From the NCBI RefSeq assembly GCF_000374025.1, contig NZ_KB893228.1, forward strand, positions 232,823 to 296,822: 64,000 nucleotides of DNA. The letters are read 5' to 3'. The position numbers were made by a program, and so were the translations under genes. The DNA is from Spirosoma panaciterrae DSM 21099. GTDB lineage: Bacteria; Bacteroidota; Bacteroidia; Cytophagales; Spirosomataceae. Under the pieces are notes generated by a model. It was given only the letters and a program-made list of their open reading frames with translations, had not been told where the DNA came from and did not search any database. Of the stretch, positions 8,819 through 17,339 are shown one piece after another. Within the stretch, counting starts at the first letter, position 1, and each line of letters begins with the position of its first letter.

Positions 8819-9739
8819 CTAGTTATTGGCGGTCCAATGACCAATGACAATGCCTCCATTGATTTGGGAACTCTTACCGACGTTACGCCCATCGATAATG
8901 GTATTGTAGCCAGCCGTCAGGCCAAACTGTTTCGCTAAACGCAAATAGGCTGTTGCTCCCAATCGTGTGAACCCCACCGCATTGGTCGGAAAGGGAATCC
9001 CCGGCCCAATGTCGGTTCCTTTTGTGTAAGGCGTTTGTTGCTGGCCCCAGACATCCAGGTTCAGCCACGTATTCACGTAACCGCCCCGCACAATAATCTC
9101 GGTAACGTCGGGCACGTTCACTTTCGAGCCACTATTCGGATTGAGCTGGCTAGGGTCATAATAGTTTACCACATGATCGAGTATAACCTGCCCCCGACGA
9201 ATGTACCCGTACTGCCCCGTTATAAAAAAAGATTTCCCTTTCAGGTGAAGCATCGTACGGCCGTCCCAGTTTTTAGAGCCCCGCCCTATGGCAACCATCG
9301 CATCATTTACGTAATTCTGAATAGGCATGGAGTAGCCTACCGCAAACAGCCACGACAGCCTGAGTTTTTTTCCCAGTTTGTAGTCGTAAGCCTCCCATCG
9401 AAGTGTAGCCGACGCGTCCTGAAATCCTTCCTGTTTGGGAAAATAGCCTGCGCTGGCTTCGGTACGGATATATGGGGCCGCCACGATCAGATCGAGGTCA
9501 TACCCCAGACCATACGTTCCGACGGCGGTCAATGCCTGCGTTGTCACCGTTCCCAGATTCGGGTTTTGGGTCTCATTTTTATTGATGAAATAGGTACTAT
9601 AACTTTCCTGAGATCCAATAATGGCCAGACTGGCTTTTCGATGTCCCTGCATAAACCCGCCAATCATCCATTGGGCCCTGGCCTGATGGGTAACGAACAG
9701 CGTTGTTAGTGTAAAAAGGGCAAGAGGTAAAAATCGCAT
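8819..9739 (-). CDS. Outer-membrane beta-barrel protein, porin-like
   Basis: A 306-residue protein with a signal peptide (cleavage near ARAQ) followed by alternating hydrophobic strands typical of an outer-membrane barrel, as in putative transporters of the MetA/phenol-pathway porin type. It is a paralogue of the protein at 18900-19796. Both have a WxxxxVWG/WxTEVWA strand, the loop IPFPTN/MPFPTN, and a C-terminal strand IIDGRNVGKSS / VVDGMNVGQST. Each copy is transcribed just before a PAP2-like lipoprotein gene, so the pair OMP-PAP2 occurs twice in the island. Substrate is unknown. A promoter could lie in the 176 bases upstream, but no clear element is seen. Confidence 0.78.
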   Translation of the reverse strand: MRFLPLALFTLTTLFVTHQARAQWMIGGFMQGHRKASLAIIGSQESYSTYFINKNETQNPNLGTVTTQALTAVGTYGLGYDLDLIVAAPYIRTEASAGYFPKQEGFQDASATLRWEAYDYKLGKKLRLSWLFAVGYSMPIQNYVNDAMVAIGRGSKNWDGRTMLHLKGKSFFITGQYGYIRRGQVILDHVVNYYDPSQLNPNSGSKVNVPDVTEIIVRGGYVNTWLNLDVWGQQQTPYTKGTDIGPGIPFPTNAVGFTRLGATAYLRLAKQFGLTAGYNTIIDGRNVGKSSQINGGIVIGHWTANN

Positions 9740-9915
9740 AGGCTACGTTTGCGGCAAAGGTAGTCTTTGGTCCGGCTTCTGGGTTATCCGCTGGCCATTT
9801 CTGTGCCAACGGCCTTAAAATTACCCAGAGTTGCTGGACCCTACCCGAAAAACGTCAGGGGAGGCAACCTATTGCCAGCAAGCAGTAGATTCGGTGGTTT
9901 ATAGCGAACAAACCG

Positions 9916-11127
9916 CTATTTATACTGCTGCGTTTGGGGATGGAACGACCGCCAGCTATGCCAGAACTCCTGATAGGCTTTCGGCATGGCAGATAGCCGA
10001 CGGCCTTTCAGCGGGCCAGAAACACAGTGCCCACGCCAGGTCCAGACCGACTTCGTTTCGCGATCCGTCAGTTGACGATTAGCATACTGGAACGTAAGCG
10101 TCTGGATACCCATCCGGCGATTCCATACGCCAAATGATACGCTATCGGAGGCTATGGCGACTAACACAGGCTCACCACCCACGACATCATTTAGAACCCG
10201 CTGGTTTTGTAGCTGATTCCAATCGTAGGCTTTCGCAAAACCGGCATGTTCGACACCAATTACCCACGATTTCGGATGCCACGATGCCGAATCCCGTCGG
10301 GTGAGTTTACCCTTCGACAATCCCTTATCGTAGGGACGCATGCTTTTAAATTCATCGGCAAAAGCGGAATCGGCTTGCAGTACCCGCGTATTGGGGTGTT
10401 CATGCGCCCATTCGCGCAGGGTCATCTGGCGAGACGACAGAGGCATCAATGCTTTTCCACGCAACGGACCGACCACAGCCTCACCCGTTGCCTGGCGCCA
10501 CCAAGTTCCGGTACGGCTGTCCTCAAACATCGCGTTGAAATGATCCATACCTACCAAGCGAAACTCGTCGGCCTGCCCCTGCACCAGTGGGGTAAATACA
10601 CGACCCGTTCGGCAAACGGTACAATAGGTTACCATAATGAGCTGCCCTCCGACCGTATCCCTCACCTGATGGTGATAGCCAATCAACTGAATCGGATAAG
10701 CCGTTGCCTGTCCCAGCGCTTCGAATCCCAATACGAGTTTATCGAGTGGAATCTTGTTCTGACTCATGGGCACAACCCGCTTTGTAGTCGGCTGTAGAAA
10801 CATATGGTCGGCCATCATCTGCTGATGAACCACGTACAACACCCCTCCATAGACCAGCAGCAACACCAGAGCGGTGTATCGGTGCCATACGCTGTGAGGA
10901 CGAATCAGAAGCCTGTAAGCGGGGTAAGCCAGCAGCAACAGGCCAATGCCTCGTAACCAACCCATATGCTGATGCAGCCAGTAAGCCAATTCGACCCGGC
11001 CAAGCGATGTTTCTTCTTCGGCCAACCCCAACTGGCTTCCAGGAAACGGCATAATGAAATAAACTCGGGCCGCTTCGAGACCAATCAATGCGAGTATACA
11101 GACTATGAATCCGATAACGTTTTTCAT
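9916..11127 (-). CDS. DUF3179 domain membrane protein
   Basis: A 403-residue protein with about three N-terminal membrane helices (around 5-20, 55-72 and 82-100) and a periplasmic or cytoplasmic DUF3179 domain. Recognisable motifs are GQLIMVTYCTVCRTGRVF with two cysteines spaced CxxC, DSRTGTWWRQATGEAVVGPLRG, and WPKSWVIGVEH-like segments near VIGVEHAGFAKAY. DUF3179 has no assigned function; the paired cysteines suggest redox or metal binding but this is inference. The start ATG at 11127 is 40 bases past the stop of the upstream CMD gene, which suggests cotranscription. A longer frame reaching to 11235 would overlap that gene and is not preferred. Confidence 0.82.
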   Translation of the reverse strand: MKNVIGFIVCILALIGLEAARVYFIMPFPGSQLGLAEEETSLGRVELAYWLHQHMGWLRGIGLLLLAYPAYRLLIRPHSVWHRYTALVLLLVYGGVLYVVHQQMMADHMFLQPTTKRVVPMSQNKIPLDKLVLGFEALGQATAYPIQLIGYHHQVRDTVGGQLIMVTYCTVCRTGRVFTPLVQGQADEFRLVGMDHFNAMFEDSRTGTWWRQATGEAVVGPLRGKALMPLSSRQMTLREWAHEHPNTRVLQADSAFADEFKSMRPYDKGLSKGKLTRRDSASWHPKSWVIGVEHAGFAKAYDWNQLQNQRVLNDVVGGEPVLVAIASDSVSFGVWNRRMGIQTLTFQYANRQLTDRETKSVWTWRGHCVSGPLKGRRLSAMPKAYQEFWHSWRSFHPQTQQYK

Positions 11128-11167
11128 ACAGATCGTTGATCCTATTAGTTTATCTTCTGATACCTGA

Positions 11168-11770
11168 CTAATTCGTTCCCGCCACTGGAGTCGATTCGCC
11201 CGGAGGCATGTACGCATCCTGCGAAGCATAGCCATCGGCAGCTATCCGAGTGGCTCGGTAACGATACAGATCCGGTTTGTTGGGAGCTTCGGTAGCCAGT
11301 CCGTCCACATACCGATTGAACATACAGAAAGCCGCAGCAATCAGCACCGTATCGTGAATGTCGAGGTCGGTGGCTCCTTCAGCGCGGGCGGCTGCAATAA
11401 GCTCAGGGGTTACGGCCTTGCCACTTTGTTGAACTGCCCCCGCCACGGCCAGTAACGCTTTAAGCTTAGGACTGATAGCCGCCTGGTCGGGATTGCATTT
11501 GACCGATTGAACCAGACTCCAGTCGTCATCGCCGAGGTGATGACTCGCAACGGCCCCATGGATGGTCTGACAAAAGAAACAATCGTTCAGCGACGACACA
11601 TAGGTGGCAATCAGTTCGCGTTCTCCTTCGGTAAGGCTGGAATCCGGACGGCTGGCATTATCGCGCAGTAACACATTGACCAGCGCATTGAGTGGATCGG
11701 CCGTTTGCGGGCTAAACGCCATTGGCCCACGAATTCCGGGTAATCCTTCAGGCAATTGGATATATGGCAT
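11168..11770 (-). CDS. Carboxymuconolactone decarboxylase/AhpD-like protein 1 (CxxC)
   Basis: A 200-residue all-helical cytoplasmic protein of the CMD/AhpD superfamily, peroxidase-related branch. The signature is E52-LIATYVSSLND-C64-FFC67-QTIH71, the classical CxxC plus His that in AhpD carries out thiol-dependent peroxide reduction. It is the first of three paralogues in the island; all begin with the conserved segment LPEGLPGI or LPEQLPGI and share a second block TDLDIHDTVLIAAAFCMFNRYVDG (shortened here: DIHDTVLIAA, FNRYVDGL). The C-terminal tail is a few residues longer than in the other two. No reductase partner is adjacent, so the electron donor is not evident. Its stop lies 40 bases before the DUF3179 start. 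Confidence 0.88.
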   Translation of the reverse strand: MPYIQLPEGLPGIRGPMAFSPQTADPLNALVNVLLRDNASRPDSSLTEGERELIATYVSSLNDCFFCQTIHGAVASHHLGDDDWSLVQSVKCNPDQAAISPKLKALLAVAGAVQQSGKAVTPELIAAARAEGATDLDIHDTVLIAAAFCMFNRYVDGLATEAPNKPDLYRYRATRIAADGYASQDAYMPPGESTPVAGTN

Positions 11771-11854
11771 AATTTTCGTTTGTTTTGCAATCTAAATAGT
11801 ACCCCAGCCGTAAAACAGCCGGGGACTATGACCAACCTATAATAGATGTTTTTG

Positions 11855-11878
11855 AAGGCTGACGGGAACGTCAGCCTT
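11855..11878. repeat. Hairpin between CMD genes 1 and 2
   Basis: A perfect 10-bp stem (11855-11864 with 11869-11878, core AAGGCTGACG) with a GGAA tetraloop touches the stop codon of CMD 2. No T-run follows in the direction of transcription, so it may be a processing or stability element between two cotranscribed genes rather than a full terminator. Confidence 0.6.
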
Positions 11879-12432
11879 TATGTTGTTTTAGGCACCTGAT
11901 AACCAAGAGTACCCATACGCTCACCCATAGCTTCATAAGCAGCCGGATCGGTAGGGGTCAGTGTGGCAAGTCCATCCACGTAGCGGTTGTACATACAGAA
12001 CGAAGCGGCAATCAGTACCGTATCGTGAATATCGCCGTCGGTGGCCCCTTCGGTCCGGGCAGCCGCTACCAGCGCATTCGAAACAGTACGGGCATCCGCC
12101 TGAACATGATGAGCAATGGCCAATAAAGCTTTCAGCTTCGGCGCGATCGATGCGTTGTCCGGATTATTCAGCACATCATCAACCAGGTCGCGCTGATCAC
12201 CGTACAGATAGCGGGAAGCAGCGGCATGGCTGTTCATGCAAAAAGCCGTACAGTTTTGCTTTGACACAAACGCAGCGATCAATTCTCGTTCGGCGCTGGT
12301 CAGGGTACTATCTGGCGAACCCGATCGTAATAAGGCCTGAGCCAGTTCATAAAGCGGCTGACCCGTTTCGGGTCGATAAACGGCCAGACTCCGAATTCCG
12401 GGTAGTCCTTCAGGTAATGTGATATGTGGCAT
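11878..12432 (-). CDS. Carboxymuconolactone decarboxylase/AhpD-like protein 2 (CxxxC)
   Basis: Paralogue of the neighbouring CMD proteins, 184 residues. The active-site region reads E50-LIAAFVSKQN-C61-TAFC65-MNSH69. The second Cys and the His align with CMD 1, but the first Cys is one residue further away, giving CxxxC in place of CxxC. The second conserved block is DIHDTVLIAASFCMYNRY. Start at 12432 (MPHITLPEGLPGI) is chosen because all three paralogues begin at this point; an upstream in-frame start would translate through the octamer hairpin. The gene sits between the MFS transporter and CMD 1 on the same strand. Function is inferred as thiol-based peroxide or small-molecule chemistry; substrate unknown. 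Confidence 0.87.
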   Translation of the reverse strand: MPHITLPEGLPGIRSLAVYRPETGQPLYELAQALLRSGSPDSTLTSAERELIAAFVSKQNCTAFCMNSHAAASRYLYGDQRDLVDDVLNNPDNASIAPKLKALLAIAHHVQADARTVSNALVAAARTEGATDGDIHDTVLIAASFCMYNRYVDGLATLTPTDPAAYEAMGERMGTLGYQVPKTT

Positions 12433-12440
12433 ATAAATAA

Positions 12441-12505
12441 AGAGTGAAAGAGTGAAAAGGTGAAAAGTGGTTGGGTTCGCATTTCGCTCTATCACTCGTT
12501 CGCTC
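12441..12505. repeat. GAGYGAAW-type inverted repeat upstream of CMD 2
   Basis: Arms 12441-12466 and 12482-12505 are made of GAGTGAAA/GAGCGAAC units and pair over about 24 bp with three mismatches and several G-T pairs. The element fills the gap between the MFS stop, which it overlaps, and the CMD 2 start 9 bases away. Confidence 0.7.
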
Positions 12506-13745
12506 CGGTCCGGCGTTCCGGTTCGCTCTTTAGGTAAATTGCGCTTAGGGCAATCAGAAAAGCGGCTGAAAAAATGACCAGTGCATTTCCGATTCCTCCT
12601 AAAATCGTCGTCAGTGCTCCTACAAACAACACGGCCGTAGCCGTAAACAGACGGCCTATATTAAAACAGAACCCCGTAGCTGTAGCCCGAATCGATGCAT
12701 CAAAAAGCGTTGGCACATAACTCGATAACGAACCCTGGCTGATACCCAGAAATAACGACAGCAACCCCACTTCACTGTAGATAATGGGCGAAAACGTCCG
12801 ATTGCTGAGAAAGAGTATGGCACAGGCCAGAATACAGCCTACAAATGTGAATAACAGGGTGTAACGCGGCCCAATCCGGCGAACCAGAAATCCTGACGCA
12901 ATGCCACCGACAATGCCGCCCATACCCAATAACATCATCATGATACCCCGTTCGGTTTGGCCGCTCTGGCCCGCAGGCAGAAGCGATTGAACCCAGGTAG
13001 GTAACCAGGAAAAAATCCCCCAGAGACCGATCAATACCGCCCCAAAAATGAGCGACCCACTGATCACATTCGGTTTGTTTTCAGGACTGAACAAATTAGG
13101 CTTTTGACCTTGGCGGCTGTTTTTACCAAGCTGCCAGCTAGCCGACTCCGGCAACAGCAGACCAATCAGGATGGCTACCGCAATCGGAATCAGACCGACG
13201 TTGAACGCCAATCGCCAATTACTAAAACCACTTGCCAGACCACCCGTAGCTACAATACCTACCGGAAACGCCGTGGCCAATACACCCAGCACTACAGGGC
13301 GCGACGGCCCCGACCATACTTCGGACAGATAGACCGTCGATACCAGTAAAATACCACCTACACCCGCGCCTGTCAACGCCCGAAGGCCAATAAGCACATA
13401 CACATCCGGCACAAAGGCTGTTGCCAGCATCGCTCCACCGCATAAACCCGTTGCCAGTACCAATGCCCGAACCCGACCGATCTGATCGGCCAAAGGGCCA
13501 AACAGAAACCCACCGATCATCCAGCCGTACAAAAATGCCGCACTGACCCAGGCTCCGGTGTTGGCAATTTCATCAGCCGAGGCTGTCTCACCGAGTAACT
13601 GCGGAAGAGCAACAGGTAAATATGTAGCCATCAATGTACTGGCCGTGCCTCCAAATAAATAGGCAACCATGCAAAGGCCAAAACTGCCCCAGGGCAAGGC
13701 TATACGCGGCTGCTCATCGATTGCAAGTAATTTAGTTTCCATCAC
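12492..13745 (-). CDS. MFS transporter, 12 membrane segments
   Basis: A 417-residue inner-membrane transporter of the major facilitator superfamily. The loop between helices 2 and 3 carries FGPLADQIGRVRALVL, the family motif A, and the region ALTGAGVGGILLVSTVYLSE resembles helix 4 of the sugar/aromatic-acid porter group. Twelve hydrophobic segments can be counted, with the central loop at about residues 200-225 (KNSRQGQKPNLF). Substrate cannot be told from sequence. It lies between the TonB-dependent receptor (13 bp gap region) and CMD 2 on the same strand, so it may move across the inner membrane whatever the receptor brings into the periplasm, or export a product. Confidence 0.88.
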   Translation of the reverse strand: MMETKLLAIDEQPRIALPWGSFGLCMVAYLFGGTASTLMATYLPVALPQLLGETASADEIANTGAWVSAAFLYGWMIGGFLFGPLADQIGRVRALVLATGLCGGAMLATAFVPDVYVLIGLRALTGAGVGGILLVSTVYLSEVWSGPSRPVVLGVLATAFPVGIVATGGLASGFSNWRLAFNVGLIPIAVAILIGLLLPESASWQLGKNSRQGQKPNLFSPENKPNVISGSLIFGAVLIGLWGIFSWLPTWVQSLLPAGQSGQTERGIMMMLLGMGGIVGGIASGFLVRRIGPRYTLLFTFVGCILACAILFLSNRTFSPIIYSEVGLLSLFLGISQGSLSSYVPTLFDASIRATATGFCFNIGRLFTATAVLFVGALTTILGGIGNALVIFSAAFLIALSAIYLKSEPERRTGANE

Positions 13746-13762
13746 CTTTAACGGGTTAGACT

Positions 13763-16552
13763 TTACCGATAATTCTGATCGAACGTGAGCGATACGTAGT
13801 ACAGGCCACCGACCGCCGGAGAGCCATAAGCCTGCACGATGTATTGGTTGGTCAGATTCGACGCGCCAATTTTAAGCAGGGTCTTATAGGCAGGCAGTTT
13901 CAACGTCACCTGCGCATCAATTAGGTTGTAAGCCTGAATGCGGCCCGGACGCAACTCATTAAATGAGCCCACCCAATCGAAGGCTTCCTGCCAATGCCAG
14001 GCTACATTGAAACCAAGATTTCTGGCAATATTCCGGTGGCCGATGGTCACGTTGGTCTTAAATCGTGGGGTGTTGAACGCGGGGATATTGTTCGGGTCCG
14101 CATTTTGCAGATTGAATGCCGACCAGGTGCCATTACCCGTCAGATTGTAGCCGCCAAATGTAGCGTAGTTTACGCCTAACGTAGCGCCTTGTGCCGTTAC
14201 CCGGTCAGGAGCATTCGTGTATAACTGGAAGGCCTGATAGGTCGAGTTCAGAATATCCTGAGCAGCCGCCGGACTGATGGCTCCATCGCTTCCCAGCACT
14301 GGGCTATTGGGCCGAATCACAACGGTATTCAGGATAAAATTGCGATAAGCCCCAAAATAGTAATTGGCATCGAGCGATAATCGGCTGGTAATCAATGCCC
14401 GGTACCCGACCTCGAAGCTTTGAACCCGCTCCGGCGCGATATACGGCACATTGGATTTGACCAGTTTATCTTTATTATTCAGGACCGCCTGCTGTGGCCC
14501 CACTTTATTGACGTCGGCCAGAAACCCATTGACAAATCCACCAATACTCGTCGAATTGAACGAGTTTTCGTACACATTCATGCCCGCACTGTTGCTCGGT
14601 GCTCCACCCAGAATCGTGATCGGCCCTACATTAAGCTTGATGAACTGATCGCTGGGGGTTGGGTTCCGATAGCCCGATTGAAAGGATGCCCGGAAATGAT
14701 GCCGATCGCTGGGCGAAAATACCGCCGAGGCCCGAGGGGTAAAATAACCCGCAAAATTCTGGTTTTTATCGTACCGCCCCGATACCGTCACCTTCAGTTT
14801 ATTGGCCAGAAATGCTTTGCTCAATTGGGCAAAGGTGCCAAACTCGCTGTATTTGATTCGCCCGCCTTTGTCATCAAACAGAGTTCCATTGGTAAATAAA
14901 CTGTACTCCCGAAAATTACCCCCAATCAGCAATTCAGTCCCGGTCAGTCCCGCCGATGCCAGCGCTGAGGTCAGATTATACTGTGCGTCGGCATGATACA
15001 TATTCGTCTGGCTCAGAATACCCGCTCCGGCCAGACCTTGAATGCCAATCAGTCGTGCCTTCTGTTGTTCGTACTCGGCCGATCCGGGCAGCAAACGTCC
15101 CTGATCGGCAAACTGACGGGCCATCGTGTTGTCGTTGGCCGTTACGCCCTGTATTTTGCCCTGATAGGCCGCTGTGTACCGATCGAACCAGGTTTGATCG
15201 GCCACGTTGGGAGCCACCACATTCCCGTTCAGATCGCGCACCCAGGTCCGGTCGATCTGCTGACCCAGCGAACGGGTATTATAGGAATCATGCGAATCTT
15301 CCTGGTTTGTATACCCACGCACGAAAAAATTAGCGCCCCGTAACTCGATCCGATGCTGTAGCAGCGAAAAACCATCCACCGCGAATCGGTTGCTTCCGGT
15401 ATAATTGCTGGTTCCTTTGGCGTAATTGTACGAATAAATCGCTTCAAGCCTGGGCGTGATCCGGTAGTGAACGGCCCCGTTCAGTTTCAGGCTGTAGACG
15501 TTATAATCGGTCAGGTCTTTTTCCAGATAACCCGTCCGCGCAACTTTGCCAATCCCCGTAATGGTTCGATTGACTTCATCGCCATATACATTCAGACCAT
15601 TGTAGGCCGGGTTATTGGGCCCGCGTTTTTCAGGCGAGGTGGTTGCATCAACATCCGTGTAGTCGGTAGCAAACCAATCCAGCCCTTTCATGTATGAAGC
15701 CACTAGCTTGACAGCCAACTTGTTGCCAAAAACTTTGGCGTACCGAAGCCCATAATCCTGATATAAAGCGGCTCCTGTGTTGGGGTCGTTTAGGTGATTA
15801 ACGCCCATCTTGACCTCTGCGCTTAATCCCTGATACCGGAATGGGTCTTTGCTGGTCATCAGTAAGGCCCCGTTGAAAGCTGCTGGCCCGTATAGTGCCG
15901 AAGCAGCACCGGGCACTAACTCGGCACTTTCGGCATCCAGATCGCTCAGACCAAACAAGTTACCCATCGAAAAGCCAAACCCGGCCGGTTGATTGTCTAT
16001 GCCATCAATCAGTTGCAGGAAACGGCTGTTGCCAGTGCTGGCAAACCCGCGCGTGTTGATCTGCCGATAGGTTAATCCGCTGGTCACCATATCAACCCCT
16101 TTGAGGTTATTCAGTCCTTCATAAAAGGACGCCGATGGGGTTTCACGAATGGCACGGGCATCCATTTTTTCGACCGTTACGGGTGCCCGCAGCAGACTTT
16201 CTTCTACCCGCGAGGCCGCTACGACCACATCCTGCAACGCATTGGTAGCCTGACGAAGCGTAACGGCTACGGGCTGATTGTCATTGGCGAGAAGCACCGA
16301 TTGAGCCTCATGCCCCACCATCGAAATCAGTAATGTCAGTGGTCCGCGCTGATTGGTGGTTAGGGAGAAGTCGCCTTCAGGATTCACAACGGCACCTGTC
16401 AATTGACCTTTTACCACTACGCTGGCACCTGCCAACGCCTGGCCAGTTTCGGCATCGCGTACCGTACCGCGTACCTGACGCGACTGCGCCAGAGCGGATA
16501 CCGATACGGTCAACGCCATTACCAGAATGAGTATAATCTGTTTTATCGTCAT
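13763..16552 (-). CDS. TonB-dependent outer-membrane receptor
   Basis: A 929-residue TonB-dependent receptor. After the signal peptide (cleavage near ALAQ) comes a carboxypeptidase-like regulatory domain (about 26-110, VRGTVRDAETGQALAGASV). The plug domain follows (about 115-235, with ALQDVVVAASRVEES as TonB-box region and GAASALYGPAAFNGALLM), then a barrel of about 690 residues ending in an aromatic-rich strand YYVSLTF. No SusD partner follows, so this is a single-component receptor as for siderophores, metals, vitamins or small organics rather than a SusCD glycan system. Its start is 136 bases after CMD 3 with a hairpin between them, so it may open its own transcript running into the MFS and CMD genes. 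Confidence 0.93.
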   Translation of the reverse strand: MTIKQIILILVMALTVSVSALAQSRQVRGTVRDAETGQALAGASVVVKGQLTGAVVNPEGDFSLTTNQRGPLTLLISMVGHEAQSVLLANDNQPVAVTLRQATNALQDVVVAASRVEESLLRAPVTVEKMDARAIRETPSASFYEGLNNLKGVDMVTSGLTYRQINTRGFASTGNSRFLQLIDGIDNQPAGFGFSMGNLFGLSDLDAESAELVPGAASALYGPAAFNGALLMTSKDPFRYQGLSAEVKMGVNHLNDPNTGAALYQDYGLRYAKVFGNKLAVKLVASYMKGLDWFATDYTDVDATTSPEKRGPNNPAYNGLNVYGDEVNRTITGIGKVARTGYLEKDLTDYNVYSLKLNGAVHYRITPRLEAIYSYNYAKGTSNYTGSNRFAVDGFSLLQHRIELRGANFFVRGYTNQEDSHDSYNTRSLGQQIDRTWVRDLNGNVVAPNVADQTWFDRYTAAYQGKIQGVTANDNTMARQFADQGRLLPGSAEYEQQKARLIGIQGLAGAGILSQTNMYHADAQYNLTSALASAGLTGTELLIGGNFREYSLFTNGTLFDDKGGRIKYSEFGTFAQLSKAFLANKLKVTVSGRYDKNQNFAGYFTPRASAVFSPSDRHHFRASFQSGYRNPTPSDQFIKLNVGPITILGGAPSNSAGMNVYENSFNSTSIGGFVNGFLADVNKVGPQQAVLNNKDKLVKSNVPYIAPERVQSFEVGYRALITSRLSLDANYYFGAYRNFILNTVVIRPNSPVLGSDGAISPAAAQDILNSTYQAFQLYTNAPDRVTAQGATLGVNYATFGGYNLTGNGTWSAFNLQNADPNNIPAFNTPRFKTNVTIGHRNIARNLGFNVAWHWQEAFDWVGSFNELRPGRIQAYNLIDAQVTLKLPAYKTLLKIGASNLTNQYIVQAYGSPAVGGLYYVSLTFDQNYR

Positions 16553-16657
16553 TTGAATTGGATCAAATAGGTAAACGAAGAGCCTGTCCGACCAAAAACG
16601 TTTGATTTTCAGTCGGCTATTCGCCCTTCAGGAAATGAGAAATTTGTTTTTTCAAAC

Positions 16658-16680
16658 GGGCAGATCAATCAAATCTGCCC
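16658..16680 (-). terminator. Probable terminator after CMD 3
   Basis: A perfect 8-bp stem GGGCAGAT/ATCTGCCC (16658-16665 with 16673-16680, 7-nt loop) lies 8 bases past the CMD 3 stop; an interrupted AT-rich stretch follows on the minus strand. It may split the island into two transcripts. Confidence 0.6.
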
Positions 16681-16688
16681 CTAATGAA

Positions 16689-17249
16689 CTAATGGGTTTG
16701 AATGGGATAACCACCCGGTGGACGCACATACCCCCTGCCCGTAATGCGTTCACCCAATGTTTGATAAAACGCCGGATCGGAAGGAGCAACGGTCTCCAGA
16801 CCATCCACATACTTATTATACAGGCAGAACAGAGCCGCAATCAACACCGTATCGTGAATTTCGCGGTCGGTGGCGCCAGCTTCACGGGCACGGGCAATGG
16901 CTTCAGGTGTTACAGCACTTCCATTTTGCTGGGTAAGGGCCGCAATCTGCAATAAGGCTTTCATTTTCTCACTGACAGGAGCCGTTTCAACATCCTTCTT
17001 GACAGCCCTCGCCGTTTCATCTTCGCCCAGTAGAATATCAGCCGCTTTTGTATGGGCCGCTTCGCAGAAGGCCGTACAATTGCGCGACGATACCAGAGCG
17101 GCAATCAGCTCACGCTCACCCGTCGTTAACGTGGAGTCTCCTCGCAGCAAAATCTGCGTAAGCTCCCGAATCGGCATGGCCGTATCCAGTCGGTATTCGA
17201 GCAGGCCAGTAATTCCCGGCAACTGCTCAGGCAGCGGTATATGTGGCAT
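16689..17249 (-). CDS. Carboxymuconolactone decarboxylase/AhpD-like protein 3 (CxxxC)
   Basis: Third CMD paralogue, 186 residues, with E48-LIAALVSSRN-C58-TAFC62-EAAH66 and the second block EIHDTVLIAALFCLYNKYVDG (central part DTVLIAALFC). It shares the CxxxC spacing with CMD 2, not the CxxC of CMD 1, so the two form a subgroup. The start MPHIPLPEQLPGI fits the paralogues and lies 9 bases from an octamer repeat element, just as in CMD 2. It follows the intact PAP2-like lipoprotein gene by about 90 bases on the same strand. The protein lacks a signal peptide and should be cytoplasmic, whereas the PAP2-like partner is exported, so direct contact between the two is unlikely. Confidence 0.87.
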   Translation of the reverse strand: MPHIPLPEQLPGITGLLEYRLDTAMPIRELTQILLRGDSTLTTGERELIAALVSSRNCTAFCEAAHTKAADILLGEDETARAVKKDVETAPVSEKMKALLQIAALTQQNGSAVTPEAIARAREAGATDREIHDTVLIAALFCLYNKYVDGLETVAPSDPAFYQTLGERITGRGYVRPPGGYPIQTH

Positions 17250-17253
17250 ATGT

Positions 17254-17338
17254 AAAGAGTGAAAGCGCGGACTAATGAAAGAGCGAATAGCTGGCGCAAG
17301 AACTTCGCTTCGGCGGTCCGCTCTTTCATTCGTTCGCC
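17254..17338. repeat. GAGYGAAW-type inverted repeat upstream of CMD 3
   Basis: A perfect 12-bp core AATGAAAGAGCG/CGCTCTTTCATT (17274-17285 with 17319-17330) is flanked by further GAGTGAAA and GAACGAAT units. It fills the gap between the PAP2-like stop and the CMD 3 start, in the same relative place as the element before CMD 2. Confidence 0.7.
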
Positions 17339-17339
17339 A

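Noticed and set aside
12492..16552. SusCD-type glycan utilisation locus
   Set aside because: The TonB-dependent receptor is followed by an MFS gene, not by susD, and no glycoside hydrolase is in the island.
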